NCBI GenBank assembly: GCA_017472105.1
Contig: JAFUQY010000139.1
Span: forward strand, 1 to 9,916
Direction: 5' to 3'
Length of the DNA: 9,916 bases
Source of the DNA: Clostridia bacterium
GTDB lineage: Bacteria > Bacillota_A > Clostridia > Oscillospirales > CAG-272
Below, one piece after another: positions 1 through 6,870 of this stretch. Position 1 is the first letter of the stretch. Each line of letters starts with the position of its first letter. The notes below the pieces were generated by a model. It saw only the letters and a program-made list of their open reading frames with translations. It ran no database searches and was not told where the DNA came from. The translations under genes and the position numbers were made by a program.

Positions 1-166
1 CGCCATCGATTTTGACGGCACCGAGAGAATGTGGGACGCGCTCTACGATGCAATCCGCAATGGCGTGCCTTATCCTGTAACCCTCGAGCAGGCGGCGAAG
101 GTCATCGAGGTCATTGACAAGGCAAAAGCGGGCACTGTGTTTGAAAACGTGGAGTTTGATCTGTAA
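1..166 (+). CDS. C-terminal end of a probable Gfo/Idh/MocA-family oxidoreductase (5' truncated by window)
   Basis: This open frame enters from the left edge (first full codon at 2) and ends at TAA 164-166, leaving 54 visible residues. The tail reads as an amphipathic helix with WDALYDAIRNG, then PVTLEQAAKVIEVIDKA, then a short end FENVEFDL. The pattern 'aromatic-ALxxAIRxG-x-P-x-PVTxEqaxxvxxVIxxa' is typical of the C-terminus of NAD(P)-dependent Gfo/Idh/MocA dehydrogenases that act on sugars or inositols. The Rossmann domain and catalytic residues lie outside the window, so substrate and cofactor cannot be judged. It ends 14 bases before the acetyltransferase gene, in the same direction, and may be co-transcribed with it. 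The family call rests only on this short tail and is moderate. Confidence 0.55.
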   Translation, partial: AIDFDGTERMWDALYDAIRNGVPYPVTLEQAAKVIEVIDKAKAGTVFENVEFDL

Positions 167-180
167 TTTGAGAGGATTTT

Positions 181-747
181 ATGCTGAAAGATTATCTTGC
201 CGACAAGCCCGTACTGGAAACCGGACGTCTCCTCATGCGCCCGCTGACACCGGAAGATGCACCGGCAATGCGCTGGCTGTCGGAGCCCGAACTGTACACC
301 TACTGGGGAAGGGAAGCCAACAACGGTGAACTGCACCCGGAAACCATCTTCATTGACCCGCGTCCCCATGTCAGGCGCAGGCCCGGACCCGGATTCTGCC
401 TTGGGATTTTCCTCAAATCCGACGGGACCATGGTCGGGGAGATGTGGATGCTTGAGGTGGAAAACAGCCGCATGGCGAAGGTGGCGTACCGTATCGCACG
501 GGAATACTGGAATCAGGGCATTGCGACAGAAGCACTCCGGGAAACCGTAAAATTCACCTACGAAAAAACGGAACTTGACCGGCTCTGGACGGATGTGGAC
601 TGCCGCAATACCGGCTCGTGGCGGGTTCTGGAAAAGTGCGGTTTTGTGCGGGAAGGCATGATCCGGCAGGGTAAAATGGTCAGCTCATACTGCGATTACT
701 ATATCTACGGCATGCTGCGTTCGGATTACGACGGCATGAACCAATAA
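181..747 (+). CDS. GNAT-family N-acetyltransferase, RimJ/RimL type
   Basis: A complete 188-residue protein, the usual length for RimJ/RimL-type GNAT enzymes, which move an acetyl group from acetyl-CoA to an amine. The N-terminal LETGRLLMRPLTPEDA (about 12-27) is the standard opening of this subfamily. The acetyl-CoA pyrophosphate loop (motif A) is YWNQGIATEAL (109-119), matching Q/R-x-x-G-x-G/A. Motif B follows as CRNTGSWRVLEKCGFVREG (141-159), where the Asn, the helix and the 'CGF' turn are typical. RimJ/RimL acetylate ribosomal protein N-termini, but most paralogues act on unknown small molecules or proteins, so no substrate is assigned. The ATG at 181 follows a purine-rich GAGAGGA a few bases upstream and keeps the whole conserved N-terminus. 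The next gene starts 24 bases downstream. Soluble; no signal peptide is visible. Confidence 0.85.
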   Translation: MLKDYLADKPVLETGRLLMRPLTPEDAPAMRWLSEPELYTYWGREANNGELHPETIFIDPRPHVRRRPGPGFCLGIFLKSDGTMVGEMWMLEVENSRMAKVAYRIAREYWNQGIATEALRETVKFTYEKTELDRLWTDVDCRNTGSWRVLEKCGFVREGMIRQGKMVSSYCDYYIYGMLRSDYDGMNQ

Positions 748-771
748 AATTCAACTGCAAGGAGAAACAAC

Positions 772-1182
772 ATGGCAAACGAAATCATCAAGGGCATGGG
801 ATTCCATCATGTAGCGCTCAAGGCCGTCAATTTTGAAGAGTCCCTCAAGTTTTTCACCGAAGGTCTCGGCATGAAGTTCTACACCCAGTGGGGCGAAGGT
901 GACGGCAGAATCGCAATGCTCGATCTCGGCGACGGCGGTATTCTCGAGCTGTTCGCAGGCGGTGCACAAGGTCCCAACACCAACTACATCCACTTCGCAA
1001 TGAAGGTTGACGACGTTGACGCGGCATATGCGACCGCAATTGCGGCAGGCGCGAAGCCGAAGTCCGCTCCCAAGGTTGTTCCGCTTCAGTCCGCTCCCGT
1101 GAAGCTGACGCTTAACTGCGGCTTCGTTTACGGCCCGTCCGGTGAAGAACTCGAATTCTTCCGGATTCTGGAAGCTGAATAA
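772..1182 (+). CDS. VOC-superfamily protein (glyoxalase / bleomycin resistance / dioxygenase fold)
   Basis: A complete 136-residue protein, the size of a single two-module VOC domain. It opens with GFHHVALKAVNFEESLKFF (10-28), the classic beta-alpha start. ILELFAGG follows at 57-64, YIHFAMKVDDVDAAY at 72-86, and PSGEELEFF closes at 122-130. The four positions that bind metal in glyoxalase I-like members are occupied by His13, Glu59, His74 and Glu128, so a divalent-metal enzyme is likely. VOC enzymes isomerise, open or detoxify small electrophiles such as methylglyoxal adducts. The exact substrate cannot be read from the fold, so lactoylglutathione lyase should not be assumed. AAGGAG lies just upstream of the ATG. 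The ABM-domain gene follows 20 bases later behind an almost identical ribosome binding site, which suggests joint expression. Confidence 0.82.
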   Translation: MANEIIKGMGFHHVALKAVNFEESLKFFTEGLGMKFYTQWGEGDGRIAMLDLGDGGILELFAGGAQGPNTNYIHFAMKVDDVDAAYATAIAAGAKPKSAPKVVPLQSAPVKLTLNCGFVYGPSGEELEFFRILEAE

Positions 1183-1202
1183 TTACTCGAAGGAGAACAC
1201 CA

Positions 1203-1496
1203 ATGATCGCAACACTCGTTTTTGTCGACGTGATCCCGGAATTTGTGGACGCGTTCGCTGAAATCACAAAATACAACCACGAAAATTCCCGCAAGGAACC
1301 CGGCAATGTCCGTTTCGACGTCCTGCACGACAACAAGGATCCGAACAAGTTCGTGCTCTACGAAGTGTACGCTGACACCGACGCCGCAGCTGCGCACAAG
1401 GAGACCGAGCACTACAAGAAGTGGCGCGAAACCGTTGCTCCCATGATGGCGTCGCCGCGTTCCTCCATTCCGACCACGCCTTATTGCTTTGACTGA
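1203..1496 (+). CDS. ABM-domain protein (antibiotic biosynthesis monooxygenase superfamily; LsrG/YgiN-like)
   Basis: A 97-residue single-domain protein, the normal length for the dimeric alpha-beta ABM family. Family features are the opening strand MIATLVFVDVIPEFVDAF, then 'EPGNVRFDVLHD' (about 32-43), 'FVLYEVYAD' (about 50-58), and 'HKETEHYKKW' followed by a final Pro-Arg turn. The arrangement NxRFDVLxD...YExYxD...HKxTxHY closely resembles LsrG (autoinducer-2 phosphate processing) and YgiN-type quinol monooxygenases. These are small cofactor-independent enzymes acting on quinols or related carbonyl compounds. No lsr transporter or kinase gene is seen here, so an AI-2 role is not supported and the substrate is unknown. 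GAAGGAG precedes the ATG. The stop codon overlaps the start of the downstream glycosylase gene. Pairing with a VOC gene hints at joint handling of a reactive small molecule. Confidence 0.8.
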   Translation: MIATLVFVDVIPEFVDAFAEITKYNHENSRKEPGNVRFDVLHDNKDPNKFVLYEVYADTDAAAAHKETEHYKKWRETVAPMMASPRSSIPTTPYCFD

Positions 1497-2130
1497 GCTT
1501 GGACGGGAGTTCTATACCCGTGACGGTCTGACCGTTGCGCGGGAGCTGATCGGCAAAACGCTGATTCACCGCACCGGCGGCAGGGAACTGTGCGGAATCA
1601 TCACCGAAACCGAGGCGTACATGGGCGTGACCGACAAGGCATCCCACGCATACGGCGGACGTCGGACAAAGCGCACGGAAACCATGTATCTTCGCGGCGG
1701 GCACGCGTACGTGTACCTGATCTACGGGATGTATTCCTGCATGAACATCACGGCATCGACCAACGGAAATCCCGAAGCCGTGCTCATCCGTGCGGTAATG
1801 CCACAGGGGGACGTGCAGGGAATTCTCGACAACATACGTGCGGGAAGCCGGCGGAAGAATCTGCCCGAATCTGCTGACGGATTGTCTCCGGCTGAACTGT
1901 ACGGTCTGACCAACGGTCCCGGCAAGCTGTGCATCGGCATGGGAATCACGCGGGAGCAGAACGGACTGGACATGACCGGCGGCGATTTTGTCGTATGTGA
2001 CGAAGGCTTTTCGGCGGATGAAATCCTGACGCTGCCGCGCGTGGGCATCGATTATGCGGAAGAGGCGGCACAGTTCCCGTGGAGGTTTTCCGTTCCGTGC
2101 GTGAATGGAATACCTGTGATCCGACCATAA
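1489..2130 (+). CDS. mpg: DNA-3-methyladenine glycosylase, AAG/MPG family
   Basis: A 213-residue base-excision repair enzyme that removes alkylated or deaminated purines (3-methyladenine, hypoxanthine) from DNA. Family residues are all present by comparison with human AAG. Glu42 in ETEAY matches the catalytic Glu125, and Tyr44 and His53 line the base pocket. Tyr79 in YVYLIYGMY is the probable intercalating Tyr (human Tyr162), and Asn86 matches Asn169. PEAVLIRAVMP (95-105), LTNGPGKLCIGMGI (140-153) and a C-terminal Pro-rich end are also typical. The start is TTG at 1489. No ATG lies upstream in frame, and the first internal ATG (Met45) is beyond the catalytic Glu. The TTG overlaps the ABM gene by 8 bases (TTGACTGA) and no Shine-Dalgarno is obvious, so translation is probably coupled. 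This is the last gene before the terminator at 2190-2233. Confidence 0.92.
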   Translation: MTELGREFYTRDGLTVARELIGKTLIHRTGGRELCGIITETEAYMGVTDKASHAYGGRRTKRTETMYLRGGHAYVYLIYGMYSCMNITASTNGNPEAVLIRAVMPQGDVQGILDNIRAGSRRKNLPESADGLSPAELYGLTNGPGKLCIGMGITREQNGLDMTGGDFVVCDEGFSADEILTLPRVGIDYAEEAAQFPWRFSVPCVNGIPVIRP

Positions 2131-2189
2131 TAGTTTCGTCGGAATTCACAGAACTCGTATATTCCGTTTAGAGAAATCAAACAATTCAG

Positions 2190-2233
2190 ACTCCGTGATA
2201 TCGAATTCTTCCGGTATTGCGGAGTTTTGTTTT
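2190..2233 (+). terminator. Rho-independent terminator after mpg
   Basis: ACTCCG (2190-2195) pairs with CGGAGT (2220-2225). The stem can be extended inward by about eight more pairs, including three G-U wobbles, leaving an 8-base loop (2204-2211). A U-rich tail TTTTGTTTT follows at once. It lies 60 bases after the glycosylase stop and separates that operon from the glycogen cluster. Confidence 0.8.
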
Positions 2234-2330
2234 GGAACAAACGCCGATGTTGACCGGTTAAAACTTTGCTTTATGACGGAAACACCGTAAAAATGAACAA
2301 AATCAGACATGTTTTTTCGGTGATTCTGTG

Positions 2331-2349
2331 ATAACGACAAAATCGTTGT
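2331..2349. repeat. Small inverted repeat upstream of the glgB promoter
   Basis: AACGA (2333-2337) and TCGTT (2343-2347) are perfect inverted copies around CAAAA, with one more A-T pair beyond a wobble on the outside. It could be an operator half-site pair or a weak hairpin. No known regulator motif was recognised, and a short AT-rich repeat such as this can arise by chance. Confidence 0.35.
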
Positions 2350-2370
2350 GAATTCTGCTTAAACCGAACT

Positions 2371-2420
2371 GATTTTCAATAAAAGAATTTCATGTATTTA
2401 TCAAAATGCACTTGAAAATC
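2371..2420. repeat. Perfect 9-bp inverted repeat spanning the glgB -35 box (candidate operator)
   Basis: GATTTTCAA at 2371-2379 is the exact reverse complement of TTGAAAATC at 2412-2420. The 32-base gap places the arm centres 41 bases apart, about four helical turns, so both arms face the same side of the DNA. The right arm contains the whole -35 hexamer (TTGAAA, 2412-2417), so a protein bound there would compete with RNA polymerase. The regulator is not identifiable from this window. Confidence 0.4.
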
Positions 2421-2440
2421 TTGGATTTCTATTGTATAAT
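2412..2440 (+). promoter_or_regulatory. Sigma-A promoter for the glgB operon
   Basis: The -35 box TTGAAA (2412-2417) and a perfect -10 box TATAAT (2435-2440) are separated by the optimal 17 bases. Transcription should begin near 2446-2448, giving a short leader of about 20 bases with AAGGA before the glgB ATG at 2468. It rules out the upstream in-frame TTG (2432) and ATG (2441) as starts, since both lie at or before the expected transcript start. Confidence 0.85.
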
Positions 2441-2467
2441 ATGATAAGGAAAGGATGGTGTCTCCAT

Positions 2468-4438
2468 ATGATTGAAAATGACAAGTTAATTTCGCCGGAA
2501 GAAACTCCTGCACGTCCGGCGGATCTTTTCCATCAGGGAACCAACTATGCCTCCTACGATTTCCTTGGCGTACACGGGGAAGTGACCGAAAACGGTTACG
2601 CATATACCTTCCGTGTATGGGCACCGAATGCCGTAAACGTTACGCTCAATGCCGACTTTACCGACTGGAACAACGGACTGCCGCTGCTGCGGGAATCGGA
2701 GGATGGCATCTGGAGCGTTCTGGTGGAATCCAAAGAATCGCTGGAAGGCAGATTCTATAAATACGCAGTGACCGGAAAGAACGGTACGACGCACCTCAAA
2801 GCCGACCCGTACGCATTCCTGTCCGAAACCACAGTCAAGACCGCATCCGTGATCTGTGACATCGGGAATTACCAGTGGAACGACGCGGAATGGCTGAGAA
2901 AGCGCAGTGCGACCGTATGTCCCAAGCAGCGCGGATTCAAGCCGAAGGTCAATCACTATTACAGCGCACCTCTCAATGTTTACGAGGTTCATCTCGGCTC
3001 ATGGCGCACCGTTGACGGCAAATGCACCTCCGACGGCGAGCACTACATGAACTACCGGGACATCGCGGACAAGCTGGCACCGTATGCGGCAGATATGGGA
3101 TACACCCACGTCGAGCTGATGCCGGTGATGGAGCATCCCTACGACGGTTCCTGGGGCTATCAGGTCTGCGGATATTTTGCGCCCACTTCAAGATTCGGCA
3201 GTCCGGACGATTTCCGGTATCTGATCGAAAAAATGCACAGGCACGGACTCGGCGTCATTCTCGACTGGGTTCCGGCGCATTTCCCGAAGGACGAGCACGG
3301 TCTGTTCGAATTCGACGGGGAACCGCTCTACGAATATTCCGGCAGAAAAATGGAAGAATCCGACTGGGATACCCGTTATTTCGATGTCGGACGGCCGGAG
3401 GTTCAGTCCTTCCTGATCTCCAACGCCCTCTTCTGGATCCGGGAATATCACGCGGACGGTCTGCGGGTTGACGCGGTTGCTCCCATGCTCTACCTCGACC
3501 GTGACGGCGATCCGGATGAAATGAAGAAGAACGGCACATACAATCCCGCCGCTGTCGACTTCTTCAAAAAGCTCAACACCGCGGTTGCATCGGAATTCCC
3601 GGATGTTCTCATGATCGCCGAGGAATCCACCGACTGGCCCATGCTGACCAAGCCCGTGAAGGACGGCGGTCTGGGCTTCAACTTCAAGTGGAACATGGGC
3701 TGGGCAAACGATGCCATTGATTATGTGAAAACCGATCCCATCGCGCGGAAATTCAAGCACAACAAGCTGACCTTCCCGCTGATGTATGCCTTCAACGAAA
3801 ACTACATCCTACCCATCTCGCACGACGATGTGGTTCACGGAAAGAAGTCCCTTGTAGACAAATGCTTCGGGGAATACGATGACAAATTTGCCTGCATGCG
3901 GACGCTCCTGATGTATCAGATGACCCTGCCCGGCAAGAAAATGCTGTTCATGGGTACGGAATTCGCACAGTTCCGGGAATGGGACTATCAGAATGAGCTG
4001 GAATGGTTCATGATCGACTACCCGAGACACATCGAAATGCAGCGCTTCGTGAAGGCGATCAACCGGTTCTATCTGGAAAATCCCGAGCTGTGGGAAATTG
4101 ACGACACGTGGGACGGCTTCGAATGGATTGAAGCAGACGCCGCGGATCTGAACGTCATCTCCTACCGCAGACGGGACAAGAAGGGGCACGAAATCATCGT
4201 CGTTCTCAACTTCGCGCCGGTTGTACGGGAAAACTATTCCGTAAAGGTGCCGAAAATGGGACGGTATGAGGAAATCTTCACCTCTGACCGCTACGAATTC
4301 GGCGGCAGGAACCGGATGAACGACGACGCTGTACGCACCCGTACCGTGGTGAACGAGGACGGCGTGAAGCAGAGCGTGGTCGATATCACCCTGCCCGCAC
4401 TCTCCGGCATCATTCTGCGCAAGCAGCAGGCAAAATAA
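2468..4438 (+). CDS. glgB: 1,4-alpha-glucan branching enzyme GlgB
   Basis: A 656-residue GH13 enzyme that cuts alpha-1,4 glucan chains and reattaches the piece by an alpha-1,6 bond, forming glycogen branch points. An N-terminal CBM48-type beta domain (about 40-130; [15 protein letters not shown], then YKYAV) precedes the TIM barrel. Catalytic regions are [12 protein letters not shown] (264-275, region I), [14 protein letters not shown] (331-344, nucleophile Asp335), LMIAEEST (381-388, acid/base Glu385) and [10 protein letters not shown] (450-459, His452 and Asp453). [13 protein letters not shown] lies near 495-507, and a C-terminal beta domain ends in SGIILRK. Length is normal for forms lacking the extra N1 domain. 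Region IV reads HDDVV where HDEVV is usual, and the loop after region II lacks the common GGREN motif. ATG 2468 is chosen because the promoter excludes earlier in-frame starts. First gene of the glycogen operon; glgC follows after 58 bases. Confidence 0.95.
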   Translation: MIENDKLISPEETPARPADLFHQGTNYASYDFLGVHGEVTENGYAYTFRVWAPNAVNVTLNADFTDWNNGLPLLRESEDGIWSVLVESKESLEGRFYKYAVTGKNGTTHLKADPYAFLSETTVKTASVICDIGNYQWNDAEWLRKRSATVCPKQRGFKPKVNHYYSAPLNVYEVHLGSWRTVDGKCTSDGEHYMNYRDIADKLAPYAADMGYTHVELMPVMEHPYDGSWGYQVCGYFAPTSRFGSPDDFRYLIEKMHRHGLGVILDWVPAHFPKDEHGLFEFDGEPLYEYSGRKMEESDWDTRYFDVGRPEVQSFLISNALFWIREYHADGLRVDAVAPMLYLDRDGDPDEMKKNGTYNPAAVDFFKKLNTAVASEFPDVLMIAEESTDWPMLTKPVKDGGLGFNFKWNMGWANDAIDYVKTDPIARKFKHNKLTFPLMYAFNENYILPISHDDVVHGKKSLVDKCFGEYDDKFACMRTLLMYQMTLPGKKMLFMGTEFAQFREWDYQNELEWFMIDYPRHIEMQRFVKAINRFYLENPELWEIDDTWDGFEWIEADAADLNVISYRRRDKKGHEIIVVLNFAPVVRENYSVKVPKMGRYEEIFTSDRYEFGGRNRMNDDAVRTRTVVNEDGVKQSVVDITLPALSGIILRKQQAK

Positions 4439-4496
4439 AAGCAGCCCCATAACCAAGTCAGCAATACTTTATTCATATAAATTCACGGAGGACAAC

Positions 4497-5708
4497 ATGT
4501 ATAAGAAACAGGAATGCGTTGCGATGCTCCTTGCCGGCGGACAGGGCAGCAGATTATACACGCTTACCGAAAGAACTGCAAAACCGGCCGTACGGTTCGG
4601 TGGTAAATACCGCATCATCGACTTCCCGCTGTCCAACTGCGTTAACTCCGGCATCTACACCGTCGGTGTTCTGACTCAGTATCAGCCCCTCGTTCTCAAC
4701 GAATACATCGGCAACGGCCAGCCGTGGGACCTTGACAGAAGCCAGAGCGGTGTTATGGTTCTTCCTCCCTATCAGGGAAAATCCGGCGCAGACTGGTACT
4801 CCGGTACCGCAAACGCCATTTACCAGAACCTGCAGTTCATCGACCGTTATGACCCGGACTATGTTCTCATTCTCTCCGGTGACCATATCTATAAAATGGA
4901 CTACGCGAAGATGCTCGAAGCGCACAAGGAAACCGGTGCTGACTGTACCATCGCGGTTCTTGAAGTTTCTCTCGAAGAAGCAAGCCGTTTCGGCATCATG
5001 AATACCGACGAAAACCTCAAGATTCTCGAATTCGAGGAAAAGCCGAAGCAGCCCAAGAGCACCAAGGCTTCCATGGGTATCTACATCTTCAACGCGAAGC
5101 TCCTCAAGGAATATCTGATCGCTGACGAAGCTGACCCGGAATCCTCCAAGGACTTTGGTAAGAATATCATCCCGAAGATGCTCGCGGACGGATGCAGCAT
5201 GTACGCATATCCCTTCGTGGGCTACTGGAAGGACGTCGGAACCATTCAGTCCCTGTGGGAAGCAAACATGGACCTGCTCGGCGAAAATCCCAAGTTCAAC
5301 CTCGGCGACAGAAGCTGGAGAATCTACTCCCGCAACTATTCCGACCCGCCGCACTACATCGGTGAATACGCGAAGGTTTCCAACTCCCTCATCACCGAAG
5401 GCTGCGATATCGAAGGTATTGTTGAAAACTCCGTGCTTGCCAGCGGTGTAAAGGTTTCCCGCGGTGCGTATATCAAGGACTCCATCATCATGAAGAACGT
5501 CACCATCGCGGAAGGCACCACCATCAACTACTCCATCATCGACAGTGACACCAATATCGGCGCAGGCTGTGTCATCGGCAGAACCATGAGCGCAAACGAA
5601 CAGATTACCGTTGTCGGCTCCGATCTTGACATCAAGCCCGGTACCGATATTCCCGGCGGCGAAATGGTCAACGCGGAATGGCTCGCAAAGAACGGCGGAA
5701 ACGCTTAA
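4497..5708 (+). CDS. glgC: Glucose-1-phosphate adenylyltransferase (ADP-glucose pyrophosphorylase), catalytic subunit GlgC
   Basis: A 403-residue enzyme making ADP-glucose and pyrophosphate from ATP and glucose-1-phosphate, the committed step of glycogen synthesis. The nucleotide-binding loop is LAGGQGSRL (12-20), followed by AKPAV with Lys29 and the segment [17 protein letters not shown] (37-53). The metal/catalytic Asp129 lies in [10 protein letters not shown] (127-136). EEKP at 180-183, the sugar-phosphate segment ASMGIYIF (191-198) and FGKNIIP (220-226) complete the active site. From about residue 285 the protein becomes a left-handed beta-helix with hexapeptide repeats ([18 protein letters not shown] and onward), the usual allosteric and oligomer domain. 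GGAGG sits 7 bases before the ATG. It is followed 20 bases later by the paralogue glgD, with which it is expected to form a hetero-oligomer. Confidence 0.96.
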   Translation: MYKKQECVAMLLAGGQGSRLYTLTERTAKPAVRFGGKYRIIDFPLSNCVNSGIYTVGVLTQYQPLVLNEYIGNGQPWDLDRSQSGVMVLPPYQGKSGADWYSGTANAIYQNLQFIDRYDPDYVLILSGDHIYKMDYAKMLEAHKETGADCTIAVLEVSLEEASRFGIMNTDENLKILEFEEKPKQPKSTKASMGIYIFNAKLLKEYLIADEADPESSKDFGKNIIPKMLADGCSMYAYPFVGYWKDVGTIQSLWEANMDLLGENPKFNLGDRSWRIYSRNYSDPPHYIGEYAKVSNSLITEGCDIEGIVENSVLASGVKVSRGAYIKDSIIMKNVTIAEGTTINYSIIDSDTNIGAGCVIGRTMSANEQITVVGSDLDIKPGTDIPGGEMVNAEWLAKNGGNA

Positions 5709-5728
5709 TTTGAAAGGACGGAAACAAA

Positions 5729-6862
5729 ATGTCAGCAACAGGAATTATTTTCTCCAATATTCACGACAATAATATACCCGAGCTTACCAGACTGCGTACC
5801 GTTGCATCCGTACCCTTTGCCTGTCGTTACCGCTTCATCGACTTCACCCTGTCGAACATGGTAAACTCCAACATCTACAACATCAGCGTTATCACCCATT
5901 ACAACTATCAGTCCCTCATGGACCACATCGGTTCCGGTAAGGACTGGGATCTTGCGCGCCGCTCCGGTGGTATCAAGATCCTTCCTCCCTATATCACCGC
6001 TTTTGCAAACGGCTCCAATCCGCAGTATCAGACCCGTCTGGAAGCACTCAAGAGCGTGAACGATGCCCTCATCCGCATCACCGATGACTATGTTGTTCTC
6101 TCCGACTGCGACGTCATCTGCAACGTGGACTTCAACGATATGATTAACTATCACCAGAAGTCCGGCGCGGATATGACCTTCGCTGTCAAGCAGGTTTCCA
6201 TGACCAAGGAACAGGCAAAGAATAACACCATTCTGTACTCCGATGCAGACGGACGCGTCACTGACCTTCTCGCATATCCCACCGATTTCGAAGGCGAAGC
6301 GGATATCTCCCTCAACATCATCGTCATGAAGACCGCATACCTCCGTTCCATCGTTCTTGACGCCATCGCGCACAACTACTCCAGCCTGACCAAGGACGTC
6401 ATCGCGCGCAACCTCGACAAGGCGAACTACCACATCTACCGCTACGACGGATATTTTGCATGCATTTCCTCCTTTGCGGAATACTATCAGCACAGCATGG
6501 AACTGCTCTCCAATCCCGTTGCGCGTGAATCCCTGTTCAGCGTGAAGAACCGCCCGGTTTACACCAAGGTCAGAAACTCCAACCCGTCTTACTACGCACC
6601 CGATTCCAAGATCAAGAACTCCATGATCGCGGACGGCTGTGAAATTCTCGGTACCGTTGAAAACTCCATTATTTTCCGCGGTGTCAAGATCGGCAGAAAC
6701 GCGACGGTCAAGAACTCCATCATCATGCAGGATACCATCATCAGCGACGGCGCATTCCTCAACTGTGTCATCACCGACAAGAACGCTGTCATCCGCGACG
6801 GACGCATGCTCTGCGGTGCCGAAACCCAGCCGTTCTATGTATCCAAGGGCAAGATGATCTGA
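5729..6862 (+). CDS. glgD: ADP-glucose pyrophosphorylase regulatory subunit GlgD
   Basis: A 377-residue paralogue of GlgC, of the Firmicute GlgD type. It keeps the overall plan: a Rossmann-like nucleotidyltransferase domain with CRYRFIDFTLSNMVNSNIY (32-50), then a left-handed beta-helix from about 290 (SKIKNSMIADGCEILGTV and later repeats). The catalytic loop is lost. Where GlgC has GGQGSRL, GlgD has FSNIHDNNIPELTRL, the AKPA lysine is replaced (Val28), and the EKP motif is absent (LAYP). Asp128 and Asp134 of LSDCDVICNVDF still align with the metal-binding Asp positions of GlgC. In studied Firmicutes GlgD alone has little activity and raises GlgC activity or alters its control; that role is inferred here. 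AAAGGACGG precedes the ATG, and it lies 20 bases after glgC, so equal expression of both subunits is likely. Confidence 0.95.
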   Translation: MSATGIIFSNIHDNNIPELTRLRTVASVPFACRYRFIDFTLSNMVNSNIYNISVITHYNYQSLMDHIGSGKDWDLARRSGGIKILPPYITAFANGSNPQYQTRLEALKSVNDALIRITDDYVVLSDCDVICNVDFNDMINYHQKSGADMTFAVKQVSMTKEQAKNNTILYSDADGRVTDLLAYPTDFEGEADISLNIIVMKTAYLRSIVLDAIAHNYSSLTKDVIARNLDKANYHIYRYDGYFACISSFAEYYQHSMELLSNPVARESLFSVKNRPVYTKVRNSNPSYYAPDSKIKNSMIADGCEILGTVENSIIFRGVKIGRNATVKNSIIMQDTIISDGAFLNCVITDKNAVIRDGRMLCGAETQPFYVSKGKMI

Positions 6863-6870
6863 CAGGCTTC

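Larger units (their letters stand above)
2131..2467. other. Intergenic region between mpg and glgB (about 340 bases, AT-rich)
   Basis: No credible gene is seen here on either strand. Open frames of about 60-80 codons exist on the minus strand but show no ribosome binding site or recognisable motif. From left to right the stretch holds an intrinsic terminator (2190-2233), a weak promoter-like pair TTGACC (2250-2255) and TATGAC (2272-2277) with 16-base spacing, an interrupted inverted repeat (2283-2293 with 2312-2322), and a small perfect hairpin (2331-2349). It ends with a 9-bp inverted repeat whose right arm lies on the -35 box of a strong promoter for glgB. Base composition is clearly more AT-rich than the flanking genes. 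Confidence 0.75.

Noticed and set aside
70..369. 99-codon minus-strand frame across the start of the acetyltransferase gene
   Set aside because: It overlaps two well-supported plus-strand genes, and its product shows no recognisable domain or ribosome binding site.
2201..2214. 14-base exact repeat (TCGAATTCTTCCGG) shared between the terminator loop and the end of the VOC gene (1151-1164)
   Set aside because: A single 14-base match in 10 kb is not far from chance. One copy is ordinary coding sequence and the flanks differ.
2432..2467. Extension of glgB upstream to TTG 2432 or ATG 2441
   Set aside because: TTG 2432 overlaps the -10 box and ATG 2441 lies just after it, before the expected transcript start. 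The 12 added residues are not family-like.
2455..2475. Six-codon minicistron (ATG 2455 to TGA 2473-2475) overlapping the glgB start
   Set aside because: It is very short and has no well-spaced ribosome binding site. The overlap with ATG 2468 can occur by chance, so there is no support for a leader peptide.
2376..2624. 82-codon minus-strand frame across the glgB promoter and start
   Set aside because: It would run through the promoter and the conserved glgB N-terminus. The translated sequence is Arg/Pro-rich with no family features, typical of a shadow frame.
4476..4481. TATAAA before glgC as a -10 box
   Set aside because: There is no -35 box at 16-18 bases, and a transcript starting there would leave less than about 10 bases before the ATG and lose the GGAGG.
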